Positions 16,104 to 24,071 of a DNA stretch of 64,000 nucleotides are shown here, piece after piece (within the stretch, counting starts at the first letter, position 1; every line of letters begins with the position of its first letter). The notes beneath the pieces were generated by a model. That model saw only the letters and a program-made list of their open reading frames with translations. It did no database searches and had not been told where the DNA came from. This DNA is from Tistlia consotensis USBA 355 (GTDB lineage Bacteria; Pseudomonadota; Alphaproteobacteria; Kiloniellales; DSM-21159): NCBI RefSeq assembly GCF_900177295.1, contig NZ_FWZX01000019.1, positions 1-64,000 of the forward strand, given 5' to 3'. Made by a program: the position numbers and the translations under genes.

Positions 16104-16274
16104 ATGCGACGACTGAGGGCGCCTCGCCCGCCACGGCCGCCGAAGCCGGTCGATCGGCTCCAGAATCTCAAGACGCCTCGCCCGATCGGAAAGTCCCGAT
16201 GGGTGAAGGCGCACTGGCGCTACGACTACCAGCGTGGCCAGTGGGAGTGGGTACAGGGCCACTGGGCGAAGTAG
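16104..16274 (+). CDS. Tiny basic Trp-rich protein (YXWGXW-like motif)
   Basis: A 56-residue basic protein starting at ATG 16104, with AAGGAG 9 nt upstream. The N-terminus is Pro/Arg-rich (RRLRAPRPPRPPKPVDR), and the C-terminus WRYDYQRGQWEWVQGHW resembles the W..G.W.W..G.W repeats of YXWGXW proteins. Gap to the previous gene is 13 bp, so it is the third gene of the group. There is no signal peptide, unlike most YXWGXW proteins. Function unknown. Confidence 0.6.
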   Translation: MRRLRAPRPPRPPKPVDRLQNLKTPRPIGKSRWVKAHWRYDYQRGQWEWVQGHWAK

Positions 16275-16292
16275 GATAGCCGACGGGCTATC
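16275..16292 (+). terminator. Short hairpin immediately after the Trp-rich gene
   Basis: GATAGCC-GACG-GGCTATC forms a 7-bp stem with a tetraloop starting at the base after the stop codon. No long T-run follows. It may end the three-gene group. Confidence 0.35.
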
Positions 16293-16397
16293 TGCCTCGC
16301 TCGCTCGGCGGTTGATCCGCTGAGCGGCCTCCGGAACTTGGCGACTGTGGCCTTCTCCTTGTCACCAATCATTGTGATCTTAGGCACGATGCCGAAG

Positions 16398-16464
16398 CTG
16401 TAGACAAGCAGTTCGCCGCTGGCCAACCGGTGATGATCGTCAGCGGCGAACTGCTTGTCTACAG
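16398..16464. repeat. Perfect 24-bp inverted repeat, 19-nt loop
   Basis: Bases 16398-16421 and 16441-16464 are exact reverse complements (24 of 24), separated by 19 nt. Left arm begins CTGTAGACAAG and right arm ends CTTGTCTACAG. It lies in the gap between the accessory patch and the glycosyltransferase gene. The rest of this 296-bp gap (16275-16570) holds no gene I can support. The arms are too long and too perfect for an ordinary terminator and lack a T-run. They could be a recombination site, a trace of a small mobile element, or a structured RNA. Confidence 0.8.
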
Positions 16465-16570
16465 GGAAATGAATTCGGCTCACGGGCAGGTCGTCAAGGC
16501 AGGTCATCGCATGACTTGGCGGATCTCGAAGCATTTCCGCGAAGTCACCATCTGGTCTAGCTTGCCCGCC

Positions 16571-17707
16571 ATGTCCCGCCGCCTGCTCTTTCTCGTCAAC
16601 GACGCCGGCTTCTTTCTGTCGCACCGCCTGCCGCTCGCCCGGGCGGCGGTCGCGGCCGGCTGGCAGGTCGCGGTCGCCTCGCGCGCCGACGGGCGCCGGG
16701 CCGAGATCGAGGCCGCGGGCCTCGCCTTCCACCCGGTGCCGATCGAGCGCTTCGGGCTCAGGCCCCTGGCCGAGCTGCGCGCCGCCCTGGCCGTCGCCGC
16801 GCTCTGCCGGCGGCTGCAGCCCGACCTGCTGCACTGCGTCACCCTGAAGGCCGTGGTGCCGGGGCTGCTCGGCGCGCGCCTCGCCGGCGTGCCGGCGGTC
16901 GTGCTGGCGGTGACCGGCGCCGGCCGGACCTTCAGCGACGGCGGCCCGGTCTGGCGGCTGCTGCAGCAGGCGATCCCGCGCTACCTGGCGCTCCTCGCCC
17001 ACGACCGCACGCGCCTGCTGGTGCAGAACCCCGACGACGGCGCGGCGCTGGCGGCGCGCGGCTATCTCGCCGGCCGCACGGTCCTGATCCGGGGCTCGGG
17101 CGTCGACCTCGCCGCCTTCGCCGCGACGCCCGAGCCGGCCGGGCCGATGACCGTGCTGCTGGCCTCGCGGCTGATCGCCAAGAAGGGCATCGAAAGCTAC
17201 GTGGAGGCGGCGCGGCTCGCCAAGGCGGAGCGGCCGGCGCTGCGCTTCCTGCTGGTCGGCGCCCCGGATCCGGGCAACCGCGACGCGATCCCCGAGGCGC
17301 GCCTCCGGGCCTGGCACGAGGCGGGCGCCGTCGAATGGCTCGGCCGGCGCGACGACATGCCGGCGCTGATGGCCGGGTCCCACGTCGTCTGCCTGCCCAG
17401 CCAGTATGGCGAGGGCGTGCCGAAATGCCTGATCGAGGGGGCGGCGGCCGGCCGTGCCCTGGTCGCGACCGACGTCGCCGGCTGCCGCGAGGTCTGCCGC
17501 GACGGCGAGACCGGCCTGCTGGTGCCGCCGGGCGACGCCGGGGCGCTGGCCGCGGCCTTCCTGCGCCTCGCCGGCGACCCGGCGCTGCGCCGGCGCCTGG
17601 GCGGGCGTGCCCGTGCCGTCGCCGAGGCCGAGTTCGACGTCGAGGCGGTCAACCGCCGGACCCTGGCGCTCTACGACTCGCTGGTCTCCGGATCGCGCCG
17701 GGGCTGA
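16571..17707 (+). CDS. Glycosyltransferase family 4
   Basis: A 378-residue GT-B fold glycosyltransferase starting MSRRLLFLVND at 16571. The N-terminal domain begins with the acceptor-binding FFLSHRLPLARAA. The C-terminal nucleotide-sugar domain has RLIAKKGIESYVEAARL, WLGRRDDMPALMAGSHVVCL, and the E-x7-E type motif in GVPKCLIEGAAAGRALVATD. This order is typical of lipid-linked or O-antigen sugar transferases (CapM/PglA-like). It would add a sugar to a polysaccharide precursor at the inner membrane's cytoplasmic face. The convergent O-antigen ligase-like gene (37-bp overlap) and the epimerase support a surface-polysaccharide role. Confidence 0.88.
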   Translation: MSRRLLFLVNDAGFFLSHRLPLARAAVAAGWQVAVASRADGRRAEIEAAGLAFHPVPIERFGLRPLAELRAALAVAALCRRLQPDLLHCVTLKAVVPGLLGARLAGVPAVVLAVTGAGRTFSDGGPVWRLLQQAIPRYLALLAHDRTRLLVQNPDDGAALAARGYLAGRTVLIRGSGVDLAAFAATPEPAGPMTVLLASRLIAKKGIESYVEAARLAKAERPALRFLLVGAPDPGNRDAIPEARLRAWHEAGAVEWLGRRDDMPALMAGSHVVCLPSQYGEGVPKCLIEGAAAGRALVATDVAGCREVCRDGETGLLVPPGDAGALAAAFLRLAGDPALRRRLGGRARAVAEAEFDVEAVNRRTLALYDSLVSGSRRG

Positions 17708-18930
17708 GCGCCGATTTCCTGACCGGCGGTCATGTGCATCAGGGCGGCGGCGGTGAGCGGCACGACCAGCCAGTGGTACTGCCAGATCCCGAAGGCGCCG
17801 AGACCGATGGTCAGGAAGCTGACGACCATGCCGGCGTCGAGGGCGGCGGCGAGCGGCGGGCCCCGGCGCATCCGCGCCAGCACGAGCAGCAGCAGCGCGC
17901 CGCCGAGCAGCAGGCCGACGGCACCCAGCTCGACCCAGACCTGCAGCGCGGCGTTGTGCGGATGCAGCGGCAGCGCGCCATGGGTCGCGTCGAAGCGCGG
18001 CGCGCCCTTGGCGAGCTCCCGCGAGGCGTCCAGGCCCCAGCCGTGCAGCGGCCGTCTGGCGGTCTCCTCGGCGGTGAAGTTCCAGATGAAGACGCGATGG
18101 CGGAACGAGAAGGGCAGCTGCGGGTCGCTGGACAGGCCGAGGTCCGACAGGCCCTTCGCGACCAGCGGCATGACGAGCAGCGCCAGGGCCAGGCCGACCA
18201 GGATCGTGCGGCGGGTCGGGCGCGGCCAGGGCAGGGCCAGCAGGGCGGCGACGACACCCGCCGCGCAGCCGAGGATGGCCGAATCGCTGGCGTAGCCGAA
18301 CAGCAGCAGGGTGGTCGCCAGCGGCAGCAGCAGGACTCCGCGGCGAAGCCGTGCCGGCAGCCGGGCGGCCAGGGCGCCGGCGGCCGGCCAGGCCAGGATC
18401 GCCAGGGCGGTCGCGCCTCGGTTCAGGCGGTTGAGCTTGTAGCCGCCCTCCGGCGCCTGGTCGACCAGGCGGGCCAGGAACAGGTTGATCGAGCGGTCGG
18501 TCAGGCCCTCGACCGCCATGATCGCGACCGCCAGGGCGAAGCCGGCGAGCAGCCAGCCGGCCAGGCGCCGGCGGCGCTCCGGCGGTTGGCGCGCCGCATG
18601 CAGCAGCAGGAACCCGCCGGCGGCGACGGTCGGCACGATCCGCGCCCAGATCTCCAGCGACCAGGGCGGATCGATCGCCCAGGCCGCCGAGAGCAGCGCC
18701 CAGGCGGCGAAGGCCAGGCCCGCCAGCACGATCGACCGCGGCGGCCGGCTGAGCGGCACGCCGGACAGCAGCTCGGCGGCGACGGCGGCCAGCGTCACGA
18801 CCAGGACCAGCGGCACGACGCCGAGCGGCAGCAGCACGGCCAGGCCGGGGAAGCAGAGCGCGAGGGCGGCGAGCGCAGCCTCGTCCAGGCGGGACGCGAA
18901 GAGCAGGCGGCGGGGCATGGGCCAGGGCAT
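17671..18930 (-). CDS. O-antigen ligase/polymerase-family membrane protein
   Basis: About 419 residues with ten or more membrane segments. The Wzy_C/WaaL-type periplasmic loop lies near the C-terminus: RPLHGWGLDASRELAKGAPR, then LPLHPHNAALQVWVELGA, where HPHN is the family hallmark. Such proteins join O-antigen or other glycans to lipid A core or polymerise repeat units on the periplasmic side. Two ATGs (18930 and 18918) are possible starts; neither has a clear ribosome binding site. The gene is divergent from the epimerase gene and converges on the GT4 gene. Confidence 0.85.
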   Translation of the reverse strand: MPWPMPRRLLFASRLDEAALAALALCFPGLAVLLPLGVVPLVLVVTLAAVAAELLSGVPLSRPPRSIVLAGLAFAAWALLSAAWAIDPPWSLEIWARIVPTVAAGGFLLLHAARQPPERRRRLAGWLLAGFALAVAIMAVEGLTDRSINLFLARLVDQAPEGGYKLNRLNRGATALAILAWPAAGALAARLPARLRRGVLLLPLATTLLLFGYASDSAILGCAAGVVAALLALPWPRPTRRTILVGLALALLVMPLVAKGLSDLGLSSDPQLPFSFRHRVFIWNFTAEETARRPLHGWGLDASRELAKGAPRFDATHGALPLHPHNAALQVWVELGAVGLLLGGALLLLVLARMRRGPPLAAALDAGMVVSFLTIGLGAFGIWQYHWLVVPLTAAALMHMTAGQEIGAQPRRDPETSES

Positions 18931-19079
18931 CGGCGGGGCAGGGGCAGGGGCGCCCTCAATGGCACGGCCGGCGCCTCCGGGGCAAGCCGGGTGCGGCAAT
19001 GGCGGATCGCGCGGAAGGCCGTCTTGGGCTACCATGCCGGCCGGTACGGATCGCGCGGAACGTCAGGGGGCTCGACGAG

Positions 19080-20087
19080 ATGAACGAGGCGGTATCCAAG
19101 GATCGGCTGGTGCTGGTGACCGGCGCGGGGGGCTTCATCGGTGGCCATCTGGTCGGTGACCTGCTGCGCGACGGCTATACCCGGGTGCGCGCGGTCGACA
19201 TCAAGCCCTTCGAGGAGTGGTACCAGCGCTTTCCCGAAGCCGACAACCGGCAGCTCGACCTGCGCGAGCTGCCCGCCTGCCGGGCGGCCGCCGAGGACGC
19301 GGCGGCGGTCTTCAACCTGGCCGCCGACATGGGCGGCATGGGCTTCATCGAGACCCACAAGGCGGCCTGCATGCTGTCGGTCCTGATCAGCACCCACATG
19401 CTGATGGCCGCCCGCGACGCCGGCACCGAGCGCTTCTTCTACAGCTCCTCGGCCTGCGTCTACGCCGCCGACAAGCAGACCGACGCGCACGTCACGGCGC
19501 TCAAGGAGTCGGACGCCTATCCGGCTATGCCGGAGGACGGCTACGGCTGGGAGAAGCTGTTCAGCGAGCGCCTGTGCCGGCACTTCCGCGAGGACTACGG
19601 CCTCGCGACCCGCGTCGCGCGCTTCCACAACGTCTACGGGCCCGAGGGCACCTGGGACGGCGGCCGGGAGAAGGCGCCGGCGGCGATCTGCCGCAAGGTC
19701 ATCGAGGCCAAGGCGAGCGGGCGCCACGACATCGAGATCTGGGGCGACGGCGCGCAGACCCGCAGCTTCATGTACATCGACGACTGCCTCTACGGCACGC
19801 GCCGCCTGCTCGCCAGCGACGTGACCGAGCCGCTCAACATCGGCTCCGACCAGCTGGTCACGATCAACGAACTGGTCTCGATCGTCGAGGCGATCGCCGG
19901 CATCACCCTGAAGCGTCACTACAAGCTGGACGCTCCCAAGGGCGTGCGCGGCCGCAATTCCGACAACACGCTGATCAAGGAGAAGCTGGGCTGGGCGCCC
20001 TCGATCCGCCTCGAGGACGGCATGGAGAAGACCTACCGCTGGATCCACGACCAGATGGCGGCACGGCAGAAGGGCGCGGCCGAATAG
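19080..20087 (+). CDS. NAD-dependent epimerase (GDP-mannose 3,5-epimerase-like)
   Basis: A 335-residue extended SDR. NAD is bound by VTGAGGFIGGHL (residues 14-25). The catalytic site is SSSACVYA and YGWEKLFSERL (Tyr-x3-Lys). The stretches NLAADMGGMGFIETHKA and RFHNVYGPEGTWDGGREKAP closely follow GDP-mannose 3,5-epimerases. It would convert GDP-mannose to GDP-galactose/gulose-type sugars for surface polysaccharide. The neighbouring glycosyltransferase and O-antigen ligase fit this. The ATG at 19080 follows GACGAG; weak ribosome binding site. Confidence 0.88.
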   Translation: MNEAVSKDRLVLVTGAGGFIGGHLVGDLLRDGYTRVRAVDIKPFEEWYQRFPEADNRQLDLRELPACRAAAEDAAAVFNLAADMGGMGFIETHKAACMLSVLISTHMLMAARDAGTERFFYSSSACVYAADKQTDAHVTALKESDAYPAMPEDGYGWEKLFSERLCRHFREDYGLATRVARFHNVYGPEGTWDGGREKAPAAICRKVIEAKASGRHDIEIWGDGAQTRSFMYIDDCLYGTRRLLASDVTEPLNIGSDQLVTINELVSIVEAIAGITLKRHYKLDAPKGVRGRNSDNTLIKEKLGWAPSIRLEDGMEKTYRWIHDQMAARQKGAAE

Positions 20088-20283
20088 CACGGCCGCATCG
20101 GGCGGCCGCTTGACGCGGCGGCCTGCGGCCGCTACCGGACTGCCGCCCGAGGGCCCGTGGCGGCGGAAGCCGTCGACGTCGACGCGAAGGACAGGTCCGC
20201 CGGGGCCGGACGCGCGATGGAGGGCCGCCGGGGGAGGAAGGCGCCAGACCCGCGGACTGGATCAGGCACCAGGAGAAGCAGTC

Positions 20284-20823
20284 TTGGATCTCAGCAAGGT
20301 ATCGGTCGGCACCAACCCGCCGTTCGAGGTCAACGTCGTCATCGAGGTTCCCGTTGGCGGCGCGCCGGTCAAGTACGAGCTCGACAAGGAGTCGGGCGCG
20401 ATCTTCGTCGACCGCTTCCTGCACACGGCGATGTTCTATCCCTGCAACTACGGCTTCGTGCCGCACACCCTGTCGGACGACGGCGATCCCGTCGACGTGC
20501 TGGTCGCCGGGCCGCAGCCGGTCGTGCCGGGCGCCGTCGTGCGGGCACGGCCGATCGGCGTGCTGATCATGGAGGACGAGAAGGGCGAGGACGAGAAGGT
20601 CCTGGCGGTGCCCGCCGACGCCCTCCATCCCTACTACAGCGAGATCCATTCCTGGCGCGACTTGCCGCGCATCCTGATCGACCAGATCTCCCACTTCTTC
20701 CAGCACTACAAGGACCTGGAGAAGGGCAAGTGGGTCAAGATCAAGCACTGGGGCGAGCCCGGCGAGGCCCACAAGGCGATCGACCAGGCGATCCGGCGCT
20801 ACGCCGAGAGCGGCGGCGCCTGA
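20284..20823 (+). CDS. ppa: Inorganic pyrophosphatase (family I)
   Basis: A 179-residue soluble pyrophosphatase that hydrolyses PPi to phosphate in the cytoplasm. The family signature DDGDPVDVLV (three metal-binding aspartates) is at about residues 65-74. FVDRFLHTAMFYPCNYGFVP precedes it and HFFQHYKDLEKGKWVKIKHW follows. The start is TTG 20284, preceded by AGGAGAAG at good spacing and giving LDLSKVSVGTNPP, the usual N-terminus; no ATG is available. The 196 bp upstream of it hold no gene. Length is normal for bacterial family I enzymes. Confidence 0.95.
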   Translation: MDLSKVSVGTNPPFEVNVVIEVPVGGAPVKYELDKESGAIFVDRFLHTAMFYPCNYGFVPHTLSDDGDPVDVLVAGPQPVVPGAVVRARPIGVLIMEDEKGEDEKVLAVPADALHPYYSEIHSWRDLPRILIDQISHFFQHYKDLEKGKWVKIKHWGEPGEAHKAIDQAIRRYAESGGA

Positions 20824-20833
20824 GGCGTGCGGC

Positions 20834-21652
20834 TCAGCCCGGCGAGGCGCGCCGCGGCAGCCGATGCCGGGCGGCCGCGGCGGCCTGGGTGACCAGGAAC
20901 AGCAGCAGCGCCGCGACGACGATGCTGGGGCCGGTCGGCGTGTCGGCGAACCAGGACCCGCCGATGCCGCCGGCGACGGCCAGGCAGCCCAGGCCGGCGG
21001 CGACCAGGGCCATCGCCTCGGGCGAGCGGGCGAGCGGCCGGGCCGCCGCGGCCGGCACGATCAGCAGCGAGGTGATCAGCAGGATGCCGACCACCTTCAT
21101 GGCCAGGGCCACGGTCAGCGCCAGCAGCACGGTCAGGCCGAAGCGCAGGGCCAGCACCGGCAGGCCCTCGGCGCGCGCCATCTCCTCCTGGATCGTCGCC
21201 AGCAGCAGCGGCCGCCAGAGCCGGACCAGGGCGGCCAGCAGGACCGCGCCGCCGCCCCAGATCCAGGCGAGGTCGCCGGCGCGCACCGCCAGCACGTCGC
21301 CGAACAGGTAGCCCATCAGGTCGACCCTGAGGGTCTCGGCGAAGGACAGCACGACCAGGCCGATCGCCAGGCCCGAGTGGGCGAGCAGGCCGAGCAGCGT
21401 GTCGGTCGCCAGCTGGCGCTGCTGCTGCAGCCCGACCAGCAGCACCGCGAAGGCGAGGCCGGCGATGACGATCGCCAGCGTCGTGTCGAGGTCGAGCAGC
21501 AGGCCGAGCGCGATGCCGAGCAGGGCGGAGTGGGCCAGGCTGTCGCCGAGGTAGGCCATGCGCCGCCAGACCACCAGGCAGCCGAGCGGCCCGGCGATCA
21601 GCGCGACGCCGAAGCCGGCCAGCAGGGCGCGGACCAGGAAATCGTCGAGCAT
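20834..21652 (-). CDS. znuB: Zinc ABC transporter permease ZnuB
   Basis: A 272-residue ABC-3 family permease with about eight membrane helices. RRMAYLGDSLAHSALLGIAL near residues 30-49 is the family hallmark, and MKVVGILLITSLLIVPAAAA is the conserved late block. With ZnuC and ZnuA it imports Zn(II) into the cytoplasm. It is the last gene of the leftward zur-znuC-znuB operon, 37 bp after znuC. Control by Zur is expected through the palindrome at 23003-23019. Confidence 0.93.
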   Translation of the reverse strand: MLDDFLVRALLAGFGVALIAGPLGCLVVWRRMAYLGDSLAHSALLGIALGLLLDLDTTLAIVIAGLAFAVLLVGLQQQRQLATDTLLGLLAHSGLAIGLVVLSFAETLRVDLMGYLFGDVLAVRAGDLAWIWGGGAVLLAALVRLWRPLLLATIQEEMARAEGLPVLALRFGLTVLLALTVALAMKVVGILLITSLLIVPAAAARPLARSPEAMALVAAGLGCLAVAGGIGGSWFADTPTGPSIVVAALLLFLVTQAAAAARHRLPRRASPG

Positions 21653-21689
21653 TCTCAGTCCCTTCGGAAACCGGCGCGATTCAAGCGGA

Positions 21690-22490
21690 CTATCCCTCGG
21701 TGCCGGTCGCCTGGCCCTCGGCCTCGCCGGCGAGGTCGTGGCGATGGTCGTGGTGATGGTGGTAGAGGCCGAGCACCCGGGCCGAGCTGCCGAACAGCTC
21801 GGCGAAGGCCGGGTCGAGGCCGACCGCCTCGGGGCTGCCGGTGCAGCAGACGTGGCGGTTCAGGCAGACCACCCGGTCGGCGCCGGCCATCACCACGTGC
21901 AGGTCGTGGGACACCAGCAGGATGCCGCAGTGCCGCCGGTCGCGGACCCGGGCGATCAGCTCGAAGAGCTCGGCCTGGCCGGCGACGTCGACCGAGCTGG
22001 CCGGCTCGTCGAGGACCAGCAGGTCGCTGCCGCGCAGGATCGCGCGCGCCAGCATGACCCGCTGCAGCTCGCCGCCCGACAGCTCGTGGACCTGGGCGCC
22101 CCAGAGCTGCGGCACGCCGACCTCGGCCAGCGCCTGGCGGCGCTGGGCCTCGGGTCGCCGGTCGGGCAGCGACAGGAAGCCGGCGACGGTCAGCGGCAGG
22201 GTCGGGTCGACGCTCAGACGCTGCGGCACGTAGCCGACCTTGAGGCCGGGCGCGCGCTCGACCCGGCCGCGCTCCGGGCGCAGCAGGCCGAGCAGCACCT
22301 TGACCAGGGTCGACTTGCCGGCGCCGTTGGGGCCGATCAGGCTGACGATCTCGCCGCGGCGCAGCAGGAAGTCGACGTCCTGCAGCACGCGCCGGCCGGC
22401 GAAGCTGACGGCGATGCCCTCGGCGCGGGCCAGGATCCCGGTCACGCCCCCCCCGGTCACGCCCCCCTCGGTCACGCCCCCCTCGGTCAC
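21690..22490 (-). CDS. znuC: Zinc ABC transporter ATP-binding protein ZnuC
   Basis: About 266 residues. Walker A is LIGPNGAGKSTLV, the signature ELSGGELQRVMLARA and Walker B DLLVLDEPAS, with switch histidine in LLVSHDLHVVM. The C-terminus is His-rich (GLYHHHHDHRHDL), common in zinc transport ATPases. The start is uncertain. Four in-frame GTG codons at 22490, 22475, 22460 and 22445 are spaced exactly 15 bp apart in a short tandem repeat encoding VTEGG/VTGGG. The first overlaps the zur stop (GTGA), so translational coupling to zur is likely. An ATG at 22517 inside zur is also in frame. Confidence 0.92.
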   Translation of the reverse strand: MTEGGVTEGGVTGGGVTGILARAEGIAVSFAGRRVLQDVDFLLRRGEIVSLIGPNGAGKSTLVKVLLGLLRPERGRVERAPGLKVGYVPQRLSVDPTLPLTVAGFLSLPDRRPEAQRRQALAEVGVPQLWGAQVHELSGGELQRVMLARAILRGSDLLVLDEPASSVDVAGQAELFELIARVRDRRHCGILLVSHDLHVVMAGADRVVCLNRHVCCTGSPEAVGLDPAFAELFGSSARVLGLYHHHHDHRHDLAGEAEGQATGTEG

Positions 22491-22978
22491 GCCTGGGCCT
22501 CCCGGCAGGCGCGGCACAGGCCCTGCAGCTCGACCGTGCGCCGCTCGATGGTGAAGCCGAGCCTGGTCGCCTCGCGGTCGATCGCCCTGTCGATCGCGCC
22601 GACGTCGAGTTCCGCGGCCAGGCCGCAGAGCCGGCAGATGAAGAACTGGCCGCTGTGGCGCTCCTCGGGGATCGGGCAGCCGATGAAGGCGTTGAGGCTC
22701 TCGATCCGGTGGATCAGGCCCTGGGCCTGCAGGAACTCCAGGGCCCGGTAGACCGTCGGCGGTGCGACCCGTCCGCGCGCCTGGCCGAGCTGCTCCAGCA
22801 GGTCGTAGGCGCCCTGCGGCGCGTGGCCCGACCAGACCAGCTCGAGCACCTGGCGGCGCAGGGTCGTCAGGCGCTCGCCGCGTTCGGCACAGAGCCGCTC
22901 GGCGCGGTCGAGCGCCTCGGCGATGCAGGCCGCATGGTCGTGGCGGGCGGTGGGGAAGGCGAGGGCCTCGTCGGTCAT
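22487..22978 (-). CDS. zur: Zinc uptake regulator Zur (Fur family)
   Basis: A 163-residue Fur-family repressor. The winged helix reads LTTLRRQVLELVWSG then VAPPTVYRALEFLQAQGLIH. The zinc sites include the CxxC pairs CRLC and CRAC near the C-terminus and a His/Glu-rich regulatory site (PEERHSGQFFICRLCG). The identity as Zur rather than Fur rests on its place in the znu locus. Zinc-loaded Zur should bind the palindrome at 23003-23019 and repress both its own zur-znuCB operon and the divergent znuA. Confidence 0.93.
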   Translation of the reverse strand: MTDEALAFPTARHDHAACIAEALDRAERLCAERGERLTTLRRQVLELVWSGHAPQGAYDLLEQLGQARGRVAPPTVYRALEFLQAQGLIHRIESLNAFIGCPIPEERHSGQFFICRLCGLAAELDVGAIDRAIDREATRLGFTIERRTVELQGLCRACREAQA

Positions 22979-23002
22979 GGCGCGATCCTAGCTTGACTCG
23001 GT

Positions 23003-23019
23003 CATGTTATAAAATAACA
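23003..23019. promoter_or_regulatory. Zur box
   Basis: ATGTTATAAAATAACAT is a perfect palindrome (7+3+7) in the 76-bp gap between zur and znuA. It matches the known proteobacterial Zur box pattern ATGTTAT-N3-ATAACAT. One site can control both divergent units. Confidence 0.9.
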
Positions 23020-23054
23020 TTTGCGCCACCCACGAGACCGGAGAGAGAGACCCC

Positions 23055-23993
23055 ATGGCTGTCCTGCGCCCCCTTGCCGCCGCCGCGATTCTGCTGAGCG
23101 GCTTCCTGCTCGCCCCCGGCACGGCCGCTGCCGCGCCGCCGCGCGTCGTCGCGACGATCGAGCCGCTGCACAGCCTGGTCGCCGCGGTGATGGCAGGGGT
23201 GGGCGAGCCGATGCTGCTGGTGCCCGGCGGCGCCTCGCCGCACGTCTACAGCATCAAGCCGTCCGAAGCCGAGGCCCTGCAGCATGCCGACCTCGTCGTC
23301 TGGGTCGGTCCGGCGCTCGAGCACTTCCTGGAGGACAGCCTGGACTCCCTGGCGCCCAAGGCGCGTCGCGTCGAGGCGCTGGAGGTGCCGGGCGTGAAGC
23401 TGCGCAAGGCGCGTGCCGGCGGCAGCTGGGAGCCAGACGACGACGAGCCCGCCGGCTCGGGCCACGAGTCGGATGTCGATCCCCATCTCTGGCTCGATCC
23501 GCAGAACGCCGAGCGGATCGTCGAGGCGGTCGCGGCTGCGCTCACCGAGCTCGATCCGCAGGACGCGGCGGCCTACAAGGCCAACGCCGGGAAGACCGTC
23601 GCCGGGCTGGAGCGGCTGCGGGCCGAGCTCGCGCGCCAGCTGGCGCCGGTCGCCGGCAGGCCCTTCATCGTGTTCCACGACGCCTACGGCTACTTCGAGC
23701 AGGCCTTCGGCCTGACCGCGGTCGGCTCGGTCACGGTCAGCCCCGAGCAGACGCCTTCGGCCAGGCGTGTCGCCGAGCTGCGCGCCAAGATCGGCCGGCT
23801 CGGCGCGATCTGCCTGTTCCGCGAGCCGCAGTTCACGCCGCGCCTGGTCGAGACCCTGGCCGGAGGGACGGGCGCGCGGGTCGGTGTGCTCGACCCGCTC
23901 GGCGCCGACCTGACGCCCGGCCCGGACGCCTATCCGGCCCTGCTGAGGCAGCTGGCGAACAGCCTGACCGGCTGCCTCGGCGGCACCGGCTGA
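23055..23993 (+). CDS. znuA: Zinc ABC transporter substrate-binding protein ZnuA
   Basis: A 312-residue periplasmic zinc-binding protein with an N-terminal signal peptide (cleavage expected after the AAAA near residue 27). The metal ligands of cluster A-I proteins are all visible: H63 (ASPHVYS), H144 (VDPHLWLDP), H208 (FHDAYGYF) and D280 (VLDPLG). A short acidic/His loop around residues 127-141 (PDDDEPAGSGHESD) occupies the place of the His-rich loop of longer ZnuA proteins. It delivers Zn(II) to ZnuB/ZnuC. Divergent from zur, with the Zur box between. Confidence 0.95.
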   Translation: MAVLRPLAAAAILLSGFLLAPGTAAAAPPRVVATIEPLHSLVAAVMAGVGEPMLLVPGGASPHVYSIKPSEAEALQHADLVVWVGPALEHFLEDSLDSLAPKARRVEALEVPGVKLRKARAGGSWEPDDDEPAGSGHESDVDPHLWLDPQNAERIVEAVAAALTELDPQDAAAYKANAGKTVAGLERLRAELARQLAPVAGRPFIVFHDAYGYFEQAFGLTAVGSVTVSPEQTPSARRVAELRAKIGRLGAICLFREPQFTPRLVETLAGGTGARVGVLDPLGADLTPGPDAYPALLRQLANSLTGCLGGTG

Positions 23994-24071
23994 GGTCCCG
24001 ACGGCCGGCGCAGCCGCCGCCCGGTCGCTCGTCGTGGACGGGCGCCGGGCGGGGACCGCCGCGGGCGCGCC

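Noticed and set aside
17335-19083. Rightward open frame of about 580 codons opposite the O-antigen ligase gene
   Set aside because: Gln/Arg/Gly-rich shadow frame; the minus strand encodes membrane helices and the HPHN motif.
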